NCBI GenBank assembly: GCA_018971025.1
Contig: JAGWVE010000001.1
Span: 27,124-91,123 of the forward strand
Reading direction: 5' to 3'
DNA: 64,000 nucleotides
Source: Bacteroidota bacterium
GTDB lineage: Bacteria; Bacteroidota; Bacteroidia; Chitinophagales; Chitinophagaceae
In this document: positions 18,524 through 26,277 of the stretch, piece by piece
Numbering within the stretch: position 1 is the first letter of the stretch
Layout: each line of letters starts with the position of its first letter
Translations under genes and position numbers: made by a program
Notes under the pieces: generated by a model
What the model was told of the DNA's origin: nothing
The model's database searches: none
Seen by the model: only the letters and a program-made list of their open reading frames with translations

Positions 18524-19030
18524 TTATCCTCTTCCAAACATTTCGTCGTCTTTGTCAATTCTTGTTTGATCTTCTAAAGGATATTCTTTTCTGAGCGGGA
18601 AATAATCCATCTCATCCACGTTTAAAATTCTTTTTAGATTGGGATGACCTACAAAATTAACACCGTAGAAATCGTAGGTTTCACGCTCCATCCAATTGGC
18701 GCTAGAAAATAAATTGCTAGCAGTAAAAACATCTGGCGCTGCAACTGGAACAAATATTTTTAAACGTAAACGAATATTTTGTGCGAGGTTATGCAAATGA
18801 TACACCACAGAAATTTCACGTCCTGCATCATCCGGAAAATTTACACCGCACAAGTCCGTTAAAAATTGAAATTGTAAACTTGGCTCGTCAAATAAAAACT
18901 GTAATACTTTTAAATTGTTTGCAGCAGTTGCTTCGAAACTTAAAACGTTATACGATTCTTCAAAATTAGAAACGATGTCTCCAAATTTTTCTTGCAGTTT
19001 TTCTTGAATGTATTGGTTGGTTAGTGCCAT
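18524..19030 (-). CDS. nuoC: NADH-quinone oxidoreductase subunit C
   Basis: This is a 168-residue 30-kDa-type subunit that bridges NuoD and NuoI in the peripheral arm. The family signature WMERETYDFYGVNFVGHPNL is present, followed by the C-terminal PLRKEYPLEDQ. It has no redox centre. It is a separate gene six bases downstream of nuoB. Confidence 0.97.
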   Translation of the reverse strand: MALTNQYIQEKLQEKFGDIVSNFEESYNVLSFEATAANNLKVLQFLFDEPSLQFQFLTDLCGVNFPDDAGREISVVYHLHNLAQNIRLRLKIFVPVAAPDVFTASNLFSSANWMERETYDFYGVNFVGHPNLKRILNVDEMDYFPLRKEYPLEDQTRIDKDDEMFGRG

Positions 19031-19036
19031 ACTTTG

Positions 19037-19627
19037 TTATTGAATACCGTAAGAGTTTAATAATGTTTTGTACTGCTCAGAATTTCTACGACGAATACTT
19101 TCTTGACCCACTAAATCCTGAATTTTCATGAAGCCATCTAAAATTGCTTCTGGTCTTGGAGGACAGCCTGGTACATAAACGTCTACAGGAATAACTTGGT
19201 CAATACCTTGCAACACACTATAGGTATCAAATATGCCGCCGCTAGACGCACATGCGCCAATAGCAATAACCCAACGAGGCTCGGCCATTTGAAGGTATAC
19301 CTGACGAAGAACGGGCGCCATTTTTTTCGCAATCGTTCCCATCACCATGAGTAAATCACACTGGCGTGGCGAAAAACCAACACGCTCAGAGCCAAAACGA
19401 GCAAGGTCGTAATGCGAGCCCATGGTAGCCATAAATTCAATACCACAACATGATGTGGCAAAAGGCAAAGGCCATATAGAATTTTTACGCGCAAGACCCA
19501 CAACGCTACTAAGCTGTGTGGTAAAAAAACCTTCACCTGTAAAACCCGGAGGCGCTTCTACTGCACCCACTGCATCTGCGGTGGAAGCTAAAATAGGTGA
19601 GGTATTAAATCGTACTGGACGTGACAT
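19037..19627 (-). CDS. nuoB: NADH-quinone oxidoreductase subunit B
   Basis: This subunit holds the terminal cluster N2. Its ligands are in ATSCCGIEF, GACASSGG and PGCPPRPE. I chose the ATG at 19627 (MSRPVRF, 196 residues). The longer frame would need a GTG at 19666 inside nuoA and would add a stretch not seen in the family. From 19627 the gap to the nuoA stop is 16 bases. NuoB passes electrons from N2 to quinone at the NuoD/NuoH interface. Confidence 0.96.
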   Translation of the reverse strand: MSRPVRFNTSPILASTADAVGAVEAPPGFTGEGFFTTQLSSVVGLARKNSIWPLPFATSCCGIEFMATMGSHYDLARFGSERVGFSPRQCDLLMVMGTIAKKMAPVLRQVYLQMAEPRWVIAIGACASSGGIFDTYSVLQGIDQVIPVDVYVPGCPPRPEAILDGFMKIQDLVGQESIRRRNSEQYKTLLNSYGIQ

Positions 19628-19643
19628 ATCTTTTATATTAAAA

Positions 19644-20045
19644 TTAATCTTCCCAAGTAAGTGCACCCTTTTTGATAATGTAAATAAACCCTACTAAGAA
19701 AAAGCCTACAAACATAAGCACAGCGCTATATCCAGCCCATCCTAGTTCTCTAAAATTTACCGCGTATGGATAAAAGAAAATAACTTCTACATCAAACAAA
19801 ACAAACAAAATAGCTACTAAAAAATACTTGATAGCCATAGGCTGTCTTGCATCTCCGTGGGTTTCAATACCACTGGCAAAGTTTTCTAATTTGTCTGAAG
19901 TTTTACGCTTAGGTCCAACCCATTGAGAAAGGCCAATCATGGTGGCCACAAAGCCAGCCGCAAAGATTAATTGTATGCCAATTGGGAGGTAGTTAGAAGC
20001 TAGATTGGTTGCAGATGCATCCATCAAAAGTGTACTCCAAGTCAT
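19644..20045 (-). CDS. nuoA: NADH-quinone oxidoreductase subunit A
   Basis: This is a 133-residue, three-helix membrane subunit and the first gene of the operon. The loop KLENFASGIETHGDARQP corresponds to the conserved NuoA matrix loop. In most homologues this loop carries a Cys (YECG); here YECG is replaced by FASG. The later FLVAILFVLFDVEVIFFYP helix is diagnostic. A TATTTTTG -7 element ends 19 bases before the ATG, which makes this the operon start. Confidence 0.96.
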   Translation of the reverse strand: MTWSTLLMDASATNLASNYLPIGIQLIFAAGFVATMIGLSQWVGPKRKTSDKLENFASGIETHGDARQPMAIKYFLVAILFVLFDVEVIFFYPYAVNFRELGWAGYSAVLMFVGFFLVGFIYIIKKGALTWED

Positions 20046-20064
20046 ATACTTGTTTTAGTCGCCG

Positions 20065-20072
20065 CAAAAATA
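20065..20072 (-). promoter_or_regulatory. -7 promoter element TATTTTTG of the nuo operon
   Basis: The minus strand reads TATTTTTG, an exact TAnnTTTG match, ending 19 bases before the nuoA start. A TTTA at 20089-20092 is the nearest -33 candidate (16-base spacer, one mismatch). It sits beside the terminator of the upstream TPR gene. Confidence 0.6.
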
Positions 20073-20094
20073 CACCGCTAAAGGGACATAAACG

Positions 20095-20124
20095 AAAAAC
20101 TCCCCAATTTGGGGAGTCTTTTTT
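20095..20124 (-). terminator. Intrinsic terminator after the TPR-protein operon (possibly bidirectional)
   Basis: The stem CTCCCC (20100-20105) pairs with GGGGAG (20111-20116) around a five-base loop. On the minus strand it is followed by TTTTT, directly downstream of the TPR gene stop at 20150. The plus strand also has a T run after the stem. This separates the TPR operon from the nuo operon. Confidence 0.85.
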
Positions 20125-20149
20125 ACTAATATTTTACAAAAAACGCTGA

Positions 20150-21949
20150 TTAGCCATTTTTAGCTGGCGTAGCAGCTGTTTTGCCCTGTGGTTTAGAGTA
20201 ATATTCAATGTTTTTAAGGATTGCAGCACGCTGTTCTGACGCAAACTTATTGTTTTCATCTGCAGCATCTGGATACAACGCAATCATTTGGTCTGTAATG
20301 TTTAACGCTTTTTGGCAAGTAGCTAAAAATTGGTCAACAACAGCCGTGCGGGTACCATCTGATTTTACTTTAAAATCTGGGCTCTTTTTAAGGTTGTTGA
20401 AGGCACCAACATAGTACACCAGTTTAAAATACGCATTTACAAAAATCTCTTTTTTAAACTTGTCGGCACCTGCTTTGGTATAAGCAGCATCCAACTCGTC
20501 TAATAAGGTTACAATTTTTGCTGTATCAGTGGTGCTTTTTAATGCAGCACGCTTAAAAAAGCTATACGGTTGCGGCTTATCTGGGTAAGCAGCCATATAG
20601 GCTTTTGCATATTCCATTGTTTCAGCAAATGCACCAGCGCTAAATGCAGTATTGGATAATTTATAATGATCCGCTTCTGTTAAAGCACCTTTCATTTCTA
20701 ATTGACGCTTCATCCATTTTAACTGCTCACCATATGCTTTTGCACGACCAAAAATATCGGCAGCCGTATTCATGTACGCAATTTTATTTTGCTTTACTGT
20801 ATCGAGTGAAATTGCTTTTTCGATATATGCAGAAGCTTGCGCTTCGCTACCTGGAAACTTGGTTAACACTTTTACCCCTAATTCATAGTCGGCAGGCTGA
20901 ATGTCAATGGCAGCAGCCTTATCAAGGAATCCTTGGATATAATTTTTTGCTTGAACTGAGTCCCCTAAACGGTCGTAGTTGTATGCATATACAACAGCAA
21001 TACGTGGCACTTGTGCAATACCAAGTCCTGCTTCTAATTCTTTTAATTTTGCTAAAGACTCCGAATATTTACCCGCTCTAAATAAATAATCAGCAAACAA
21101 AATTTCGTTGCGCGGATCTTTATCTGCAGTATTTACAAATTTGTCTAAATATTCTTTTGCCTTGTTTACGTCTTTGTCAGAATAGTAACGGTAGAGTGCA
21201 TAATATACTGGTGGAAAACTAGCATCTGCAGCAATCGCTTTGTTAAAAAACTCTTCAAACAATTCTTTGTTGTTTTGTGATTGGTAAATCTTACCAATTC
21301 TATAAAAAGCGCGTGCATTTTTAGGGTCACGAGAAGCCGCTTCCGTAAATGCTTTAACTGCTTCACCACCATTTTCGCCACCCATTCTTAAGTAGTTGAT
21401 TCCAATGTTTACAAAAACATCGGCAGGCGCTAACTCTTGATCAGCAGCAAGCTTTAGCTTTTCGATAGCATACACGTGATCGCCTTGGTTAGCACCTACG
21501 CTAGCATTGGCGCGACCAATCGCATTTAAAACCGCACTATTTACACGACCCTTAAACTTTCCTTTGGTTTCTGTAGCTGTAGTAATAGCCTGCTCAAATT
21601 TTTGCTTGATGCTATTGATATCGCCACCTTGTAAAAGCTCGATATGCGCAAGACCAACCACTAATAATGGGTCGTTTGGAATGTCTTGGATTCCTTTTTG
21701 GTACACGGCTTTTGCATTGTTTACATCTTCTGGCTTTGGTGCTTCACCAACTTCAGAAACGATTAATGATTGACCATACCAATACACAATTTGTGGATCT
21801 TTTGGATTGGCATCATACGCTGCTTTTAAAGACGTGCGTGCACTCTTATATTTTTCATAATCGAGATGTCTAATTCCTTCCGAAACTTGAGCCATCAAAC
21901 ACTGAACAGCTAAAAATGCTGTTACCATCAAAGAAACAATCTTCTTCAT
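20150..21949 (-). CDS. Secreted tetratricopeptide-repeat protein
   Basis: This is a 599-residue protein with a signal peptide at about residues 1-21 (ending CLMAQ), followed by repeated helix pairs of TPR type throughout. Examples are the repeats around VYWYGQSLI, VFVNIGINYLRMGG and ARAFYRIGKIYQSQNN. It is predicted to be periplasmic and to mediate protein-protein contacts. It is the last gene of a three-gene operon with a PstS-like lipoprotein and a small membrane protein, and a strong terminator follows it. In other Bacteroidota similar TPR and PstS-like genes often accompany ExbB/ExbD/TonB genes (from memory); none are present here. No enzymatic domain is seen. Confidence 0.85.
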   Translation of the reverse strand: MKKIVSLMVTAFLAVQCLMAQVSEGIRHLDYEKYKSARTSLKAAYDANPKDPQIVYWYGQSLIVSEVGEAPKPEDVNNAKAVYQKGIQDIPNDPLLVVGLAHIELLQGGDINSIKQKFEQAITTATETKGKFKGRVNSAVLNAIGRANASVGANQGDHVYAIEKLKLAADQELAPADVFVNIGINYLRMGGENGGEAVKAFTEAASRDPKNARAFYRIGKIYQSQNNKELFEEFFNKAIAADASFPPVYYALYRYYSDKDVNKAKEYLDKFVNTADKDPRNEILFADYLFRAGKYSESLAKLKELEAGLGIAQVPRIAVVYAYNYDRLGDSVQAKNYIQGFLDKAAAIDIQPADYELGVKVLTKFPGSEAQASAYIEKAISLDTVKQNKIAYMNTAADIFGRAKAYGEQLKWMKRQLEMKGALTEADHYKLSNTAFSAGAFAETMEYAKAYMAAYPDKPQPYSFFKRAALKSTTDTAKIVTLLDELDAAYTKAGADKFKKEIFVNAYFKLVYYVGAFNNLKKSPDFKVKSDGTRTAVVDQFLATCQKALNITDQMIALYPDAADENNKFASEQRAAILKNIEYYSKPQGKTAATPAKNG

Positions 21950-21971
21950 TTGTCGGTTTTTATAGTTGTTT

Positions 21972-22892
21972 TTAATCTGCGTTTTTTATTGTTCCTGTGC
22001 GCCTGCTAAATCCCATTTTTGCCGGGACCAAACTTGCGCGCCTAAAAATCAATTGTCCTCTTTCGAGACTCATAAAATTCATAAATCCAGTACCCAAGCC
22101 CGTTGCATTTTCTTTTAAGATATAATACACCGGACGTGATAGTGCGTACTGACCTCTTGAAATCGTTGCTTGCGAAGGTCTAGCATACAAACCTTTTTCT
22201 TCGCACTTAGTACATTCTACAAGGCCTAAATTTACTTTTTTCAAGTATTCAAGTTGTGTTGCATTGTAAGCATCACCAATCCAGCTAAGCCCTACAAAGC
22301 CAATAGCGTCAGCTCTTTCAGCAACTTTGGCTAAAACATCTTCGCTATTTTTTGCTGCTACCACATTAGATCCAAATGGAGCTCCATGTAAAATTGTATC
22401 GCGTAAATATCGAACGGTACTGGTAGCAGAATTCCCATCCATCACTACCGTCGTTGAAGTTTGACCACTTAAAATTTTACGCAGCTTCTCAACGTTGAAT
22501 ACACTGTCTTTTCCCGCCCTGTTATAAATAATAGCGACTGCATCATATGCAAGTTCACCGTACTGAACGGGGTATGACAATTGATTTTCAAAGAACGTAT
22601 CCTCCTGTTTATTGAGCCCTCTAGCTACAATCACCATTCGGGTGCTATCTTGTTGTAAGTCTCTAAAACAATCCGCTTCCGATTTGTAAGAGACTTCAAT
22701 TTTTGTATTCGGAAAAGACGAATGGTGCACTTTAATTTGCTGCTCCATCACCGGCTTAAAACTCTCATCTACGCTGATATGAATGGTACCCGCAGTAGGA
22801 GAATCTTCCGAAGTTATTTTGCTTTCATTTTTGCATGCAGTTGTAAAAAAAACAACCGACACAAATAACAATCTACCCCACTTCTTTTTCAT
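21972..22892 (-). CDS. PstS-like substrate-binding lipoprotein
   Basis: This is a protein of about 306 residues when started at the ATG at 22892 (MKKKWGRLLF). That start places a lipobox, TTAC, with Cys at residue 20. An upstream ATG at 22901 gives three more residues. The body resembles phosphate-binding PstS-like periplasmic proteins: GTIHISVDESF at the N-terminus, VARGLN, AIIYNRAG, the S/T-rich ligand loop GNSATSTVRYL, and IGFVGLSW. There is no adjacent PstA, PstB or PstC, so true phosphate uptake is doubtful. A sensing or TonB-linked role is an inference from the operon context. It ends 22 bases before the TPR gene. Confidence 0.82.
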   Translation of the reverse strand: MKKKWGRLLFVSVVFFTTACKNESKITSEDSPTAGTIHISVDESFKPVMEQQIKVHHSSFPNTKIEVSYKSEADCFRDLQQDSTRMVIVARGLNKQEDTFFENQLSYPVQYGELAYDAVAIIYNRAGKDSVFNVEKLRKILSGQTSTTVVMDGNSATSTVRYLRDTILHGAPFGSNVVAAKNSEDVLAKVAERADAIGFVGLSWIGDAYNATQLEYLKKVNLGLVECTKCEEKGLYARPSQATISRGQYALSRPVYYILKENATGLGTGFMNFMSLERGQLIFRRASLVPAKMGFSRRTGTIKNAD

Positions 22893-22908
22893 ACACACCA
22901 TTTAAAAT

Positions 22909-23142
22909 CTAATAGTTTGGATAGATGCCTCTATACAATCTAAACCCACCATACAACAAACAAATGCCACCAAATAGATATCTAAATAATGGATCTACAT
23001 CTATGAGTTGCACAATGCCAAGCTTTGTTGCAAAAAGCATCACCACCGCCATGCCTAAAATTAAGAATGACATCGAAAAATCGTAGATTCTTCGCATCAA
23101 AATATAACTTTTCTCTTGTCTAGACCTAAAATCGTTATCCAT
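22909..23142 (-). CDS. Small two-helix membrane protein
   Basis: This is a 77-residue protein. A charged N-terminus (MDNDFRSRQEKS) precedes two predicted TM helices near residues 22-42 and 52-70. No motif gives a function. It is the first gene of the operon, followed after 16 bases by the PstS-like lipoprotein gene, and is likely co-expressed with it. Similar small proteins are found with PstS-like and TPR genes in related genomes as far as I recall. It could be a membrane anchor or assembly partner. Confidence 0.7.
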   Translation of the reverse strand: MDNDFRSRQEKSYILMRRIYDFSMSFLILGMAVVMLFATKLGIVQLIDVDPLFRYLFGGICLLYGGFRLYRGIYPNY

Positions 23143-23302
23143 TTAACAATACGTTTTTAATGGGGTAGGCAATTTACTTAATTATTTAAATGAGCCCCCC
23201 TATTTTCCCCTCAATTTCCAATATATTGGCTGATTTATAATAAGATACGTTGACCTATAAATTCCACAAAGCAGTAAATGGACCCATTTTGCAAGACTTT
23301 GG

Positions 23303-23310
23303 TATCTTTG
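23303..23310 (+). promoter_or_regulatory. -7 promoter element TATCTTTG of hisS
   Basis: This is an exact TAnnTTTG match, 22 bases before the hisS ATG. No -33 TTTG occurs at 19-21 bases upstream; one at 23288-23291 is too close. Confidence 0.55.
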
Positions 23311-23332
23311 AGGACCTAACCAACCCATTTTT

Positions 23333-24697
23333 ATGAGCAAACCATCGCTACCACAAGGAACCAGAGATTTTAGTGCTGCCGTTGTTCATAAGCGTAATTA
23401 TATCCTCCAAACCATCCAAAAAGTGTTCGAACTCTATGGTTTTCAGCCACTTGAAACACCAGCGATGGAAAATTTGGAGACCTTAATGGGAAAATATGGC
23501 GAAGAAGGAGATAAATTAATCTTCAAAATTTTAAACAATGGGTTAGACAACCCGGCTAAACACGAAGCGGCTACAGTTGCTTTTGATAAAGTATTGGCCG
23601 GAAAAAGTACCAAAGACCTTACCGAAAGAGCCCTTCGCTACGATTTAACCATACCATTTGCCCGCTACGTGGCCATGAACCACGCACAGTTAACCATGCC
23701 ATTTAAGCGTTACCAAATGCAACCGGTTTGGAGAGCCGATCGTCCTCAAAAAGGAAGATACCGTGAGTTTTACCAGTGCGACGCCGATGTGGTGGGTAGC
23801 AGCAGTTTATTAAATGAATTAGAGCTCACACATATTTATGCATCGGTATTTGAAAAATTAAAATTGCCGGTAGAAATAAGAATCAATAGCAGAAAAATTT
23901 TAGTGGCATTAGCAACTTTATGTGGCGGTGCAGATAAAATGATTGACATCACTGTTGCGATTGATAAATTGGATAAAATTGGAATCGAAAAAGTTAAAGA
24001 AGAATTAAGTGGTCGCGGACTTGATGCAAATCAAATTGCCACCATCGAAAAATACTTGCAAATAAGTGGCTCAAATACCGAAAAAGTTAACCAGTTAACG
24101 GCGCTTATTGGCGGCATAACTGAAGGACAAGAAGGGTTACAAGAAATCAATACACTGCTCCAACATTTTACTGCTTTTCCGGAAGTAAATTTAGTAGCCG
24201 ATTTTACACTAGCGCGTGGCCTCAATTATTACACGGGTATTATTTTTGAAGTAAAAGCGGTTGGTGTGAGCATGGGCAGTATTGGTGGAGGTGGTCGCTA
24301 CAACGATTTGACAGGACTCTTTGGTGTCAAGGATATCCCGGGTGTTGGTATTAGTTTTGGGGTGGACCGTATTTACGATGTACTAGAAGAACTACATGCA
24401 TTTCCGGACACCATTCAAAGCAGTACCAAAGTATTGTTTTTTAATGCAGGTGCTACTGAATGTGCCAGTGCTTTTTTATTATTACAAGAACTTAGAAATA
24501 GAGGCATTGCTGCCGAAATTTTTCATGAAAATGCAAAATTTGACAAACAGTTTAAATACGCCGAAAAAAAGAATATTGCCTACGTTGTTATCATTGGAGA
24601 AAACGAACTAGCCTCAGGTACTTGTGTAGTTAAAAACTTAACAACAGGCAACCAAGAGACCATCAGCAGAGAAGCCCTACTAACGTATTTGTTTTAA
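23333..24697 (+). CDS. hisS: Histidyl-tRNA synthetase
   Basis: This is a 454-residue class II aminoacyl-tRNA synthetase that charges tRNA-His in the cytoplasm. The N-terminus LPQGTRDF is typical. Motif 2 is around WRADRPQKGRYREFYQCDAD (about residues 131-150), the histidine-specific LARGLNYYTG is near 290, and GGGGRYNDL with GVGISFGVDRI forms motif 3. Residues from about 360 form the anticodon-binding domain. It stands alone and converges with a small secreted-protein gene 18 bases downstream, without an evident terminator. Confidence 0.97.
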   Translation: MSKPSLPQGTRDFSAAVVHKRNYILQTIQKVFELYGFQPLETPAMENLETLMGKYGEEGDKLIFKILNNGLDNPAKHEAATVAFDKVLAGKSTKDLTERALRYDLTIPFARYVAMNHAQLTMPFKRYQMQPVWRADRPQKGRYREFYQCDADVVGSSSLLNELELTHIYASVFEKLKLPVEIRINSRKILVALATLCGGADKMIDITVAIDKLDKIGIEKVKEELSGRGLDANQIATIEKYLQISGSNTEKVNQLTALIGGITEGQEGLQEINTLLQHFTAFPEVNLVADFTLARGLNYYTGIIFEVKAVGVSMGSIGGGGRYNDLTGLFGVKDIPGVGISFGVDRIYDVLEELHAFPDTIQSSTKVLFFNAGATECASAFLLLQELRNRGIAAEIFHENAKFDKQFKYAEKKNIAYVVIIGENELASGTCVVKNLTTGNQETISREALLTYLF

Positions 24698-24715
24698 GAA
24701 AGTATTTGATAAAAA

Positions 24716-25084
24716 TTAGCGCGTAAAGTAAACCATCTTTTCATCTACAAAAGATGCAGCTTCAACCTTAACGGCTTCCAACACCATGCCATTTGCATTG
24801 ATGGTTAAACCAACAATTTTTTTATCATTGTTTCTTTTGTAAATAAGTGCTGCCTGAAAATCAGTTATTAAATACTGGTCTTCGCCTGTTTTTTGAAGCA
24901 CAGAAGAGCCCATTGCCGATCCAATAATTAAAGCGCCATTGTCTACAGTTATAACAACTTCCTGAACTGGACTTCCTTCTGCAAATTTAAATTTACCCGT
25001 AAACTGTGTTAGGGTGCTGTCTTGCGCCTGAATGCTTATAAAAACGCCAAGTAATAAAGTGCTTAATAAAAGGATCTTTTTCAT
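24716..25084 (-). CDS. Small secreted protein of unknown function
   Basis: This is a 122-residue protein with a clear signal peptide (residues 1-20, ending SIQAQ). The mature part is predicted beta-rich, with FTGKFKFAEGSPVQEVVITVDNG-like strands interrupted by short turns. This resembles the small DUF3471-like or lipocalin-like modules attached to some Bacteroidota peptidases, but the match is too weak to name. It has its own TATATTTG element. No partner gene is adjacent on its strand. Confidence 0.7.
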   Translation of the reverse strand: MKKILLLSTLLLGVFISIQAQDSTLTQFTGKFKFAEGSPVQEVVITVDNGALIIGSAMGSSVLQKTGEDQYLITDFQAALIYKRNNDKKIVGLTINANGMVLEAVKVEAASFVDEKMVYFTR

Positions 25085-25106
25085 AGGATTTCTTTAAATA
25101 TGATTT

Positions 25107-25114
25107 CAAATATA
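25107..25114 (-). promoter_or_regulatory. -7 promoter element TATATTTG for the small secreted protein
   Basis: The minus strand reads TATATTTG, an exact TAnnTTTG match, 22 bases before the ATG at 25084. No convincing -33 element is seen at the right spacing. Confidence 0.5.
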
Positions 25115-25179
25115 ACCACAAGGCCCACAAATTGTTGCATCTGGGTCTGTTATTTTTAAGTTATTAGGGCCTTAAAAGG

Positions 25180-25187
25180 TATCTTTG
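25180..25187 (+). promoter_or_regulatory. -7 promoter element TATCTTTG immediately before rlmN
   Basis: This is an exact TAnnTTTG match ending 5 bases before the rlmN ATG. If active, the transcript would start at about the start codon, giving a leaderless or nearly leaderless mRNA. The -33 region has only a T-run (25153-25157). Confidence 0.55.
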
Positions 25188-25192
25188 CAGTT

Positions 25193-26239
25193 ATGAACAC
25201 GGATTTACCAAATATTAGGCATTTGAGCCTAGGCGAACTAACGGAGTACTTTGAGGGACTGGGCGAGAAAAAATTTAGAATTCAACAAGTACACGAGTGG
25301 CTTTGGCAAAAGCATGCGCATTCTTTTGATGACATGACCAACCTGAGCAAGGAGCTGCGCGCCAAATTAAACGAAACATTTATTTTACCGGCTTTAACCA
25401 TAGATAAAACACAAGTAAGTGAAGATGGCACTGTAAAATCTAGGTTTAAAACTTTTGACAAGCATTTTATTGAAGGCGTTCTAATTCCTACCGAAGAAAG
25501 AAAAACAGCCTGTGTATCTTCTCAAATTGGTTGCAGTTTAAGTTGCAAGTTTTGTGCTACCGGCACCATGGACCGCAAAAGAAATTTAACCTACGATGAA
25601 ATTTATGATCAAGTCGTATTACTCAATAAAGAAAGTGAAAGAATTTTTGAGAAAAAATTAAGCAATATTGTTTTTATGGGTATGGGCGAACCATTACTCA
25701 ATTATGACAACGTGCTTAAAGCAGTAGAACGCATTTCTGCAGAGGATGGCCTCTTTATGAGCCCACGCAGAATTACGGTTTCAACTGCAGGCGTTTCTAA
25801 ACAAATTAGAAAACTTGGCGATGATAAAGTGCGTTTTAAATTAGCCTTATCATTACATGCTGCCAACGACAAAAAAAGAAACGAAATCATGCCCATCAAT
25901 GAAACCAATAATATCAAGGTTTTGGTGGATGCCATGAATTATTTTTATAAGCAAACTGGAAACGAGATCACGTTCGAATATATTTTATTTAAGAATTTTA
26001 ATGATTCTCAAAAAGATGCAGAAGAACTGGTAAAATTATTCCGTCAAGTGCCCGCAGACCTTGTAAACATTATCGAATACAACCCTATCGATACGTTTAA
26101 CATGACCAAGCCGGACGAACAAGGCATAGAAGATTTCATGAACTACCTAGAAGCCAATCGTGTAAACGCCCGCCTCAGAAGAAGCAGGGGTAAAGACATT
26201 GATGCCGCTTGTGGTCAGTTAGCCAATAAGGGTAAATAA
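25193..26239 (+). CDS. rlmN: Dual-specificity rRNA/tRNA adenine C2-methyltransferase RlmN
   Basis: This is a 348-residue radical-SAM enzyme that methylates C2 of A2503 in 23S rRNA and of A37 in some tRNAs. The cluster motif C114-x3-C118-x2-C121 (CSLSCKFC) is intact, as are GMGEPLLNYD and the C-terminal methyl-carrier cysteine in DAACGQL (about C340). It is the first of three RNA-modification genes on this strand, followed 38 bases later by an RsuA-family pseudouridine synthase. Confidence 0.97.
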   Translation: MNTDLPNIRHLSLGELTEYFEGLGEKKFRIQQVHEWLWQKHAHSFDDMTNLSKELRAKLNETFILPALTIDKTQVSEDGTVKSRFKTFDKHFIEGVLIPTEERKTACVSSQIGCSLSCKFCATGTMDRKRNLTYDEIYDQVVLLNKESERIFEKKLSNIVFMGMGEPLLNYDNVLKAVERISAEDGLFMSPRRITVSTAGVSKQIRKLGDDKVRFKLALSLHAANDKKRNEIMPINETNNIKVLVDAMNYFYKQTGNEITFEYILFKNFNDSQKDAEELVKLFRQVPADLVNIIEYNPIDTFNMTKPDEQGIEDFMNYLEANRVNARLRRSRGKDIDAACGQLANKGK

Positions 26240-26277
26240 TTACCAAACATCCTGTTGAAAAACAGCAAAACAATTGT

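Noticed and set aside
19628..19666. Longer NuoB start (GTG at 19666)
   Set aside because: It lies inside nuoA and adds residues not typical of NuoB; the ATG at 19627 fits the family and leaves a normal gap.
20644..21081. 145-codon open frame antisense to the TPR gene
   Set aside because: It lies wholly opposite a clear coding gene, has no recognisable domain, and TPR genes often leave the opposite strand open.
23143..23332. Possible tRNA or riboswitch upstream of hisS
   Set aside because: No cloverleaf, T-box specifier stem or terminator hairpin could be found in these 190 bases.
26240..26277. Hairpin CTGTT-gaaa-AACAG between rlmN and the pseudouridine synthase as a terminator
   Set aside because: The stem is only five pairs and no T-tract follows.
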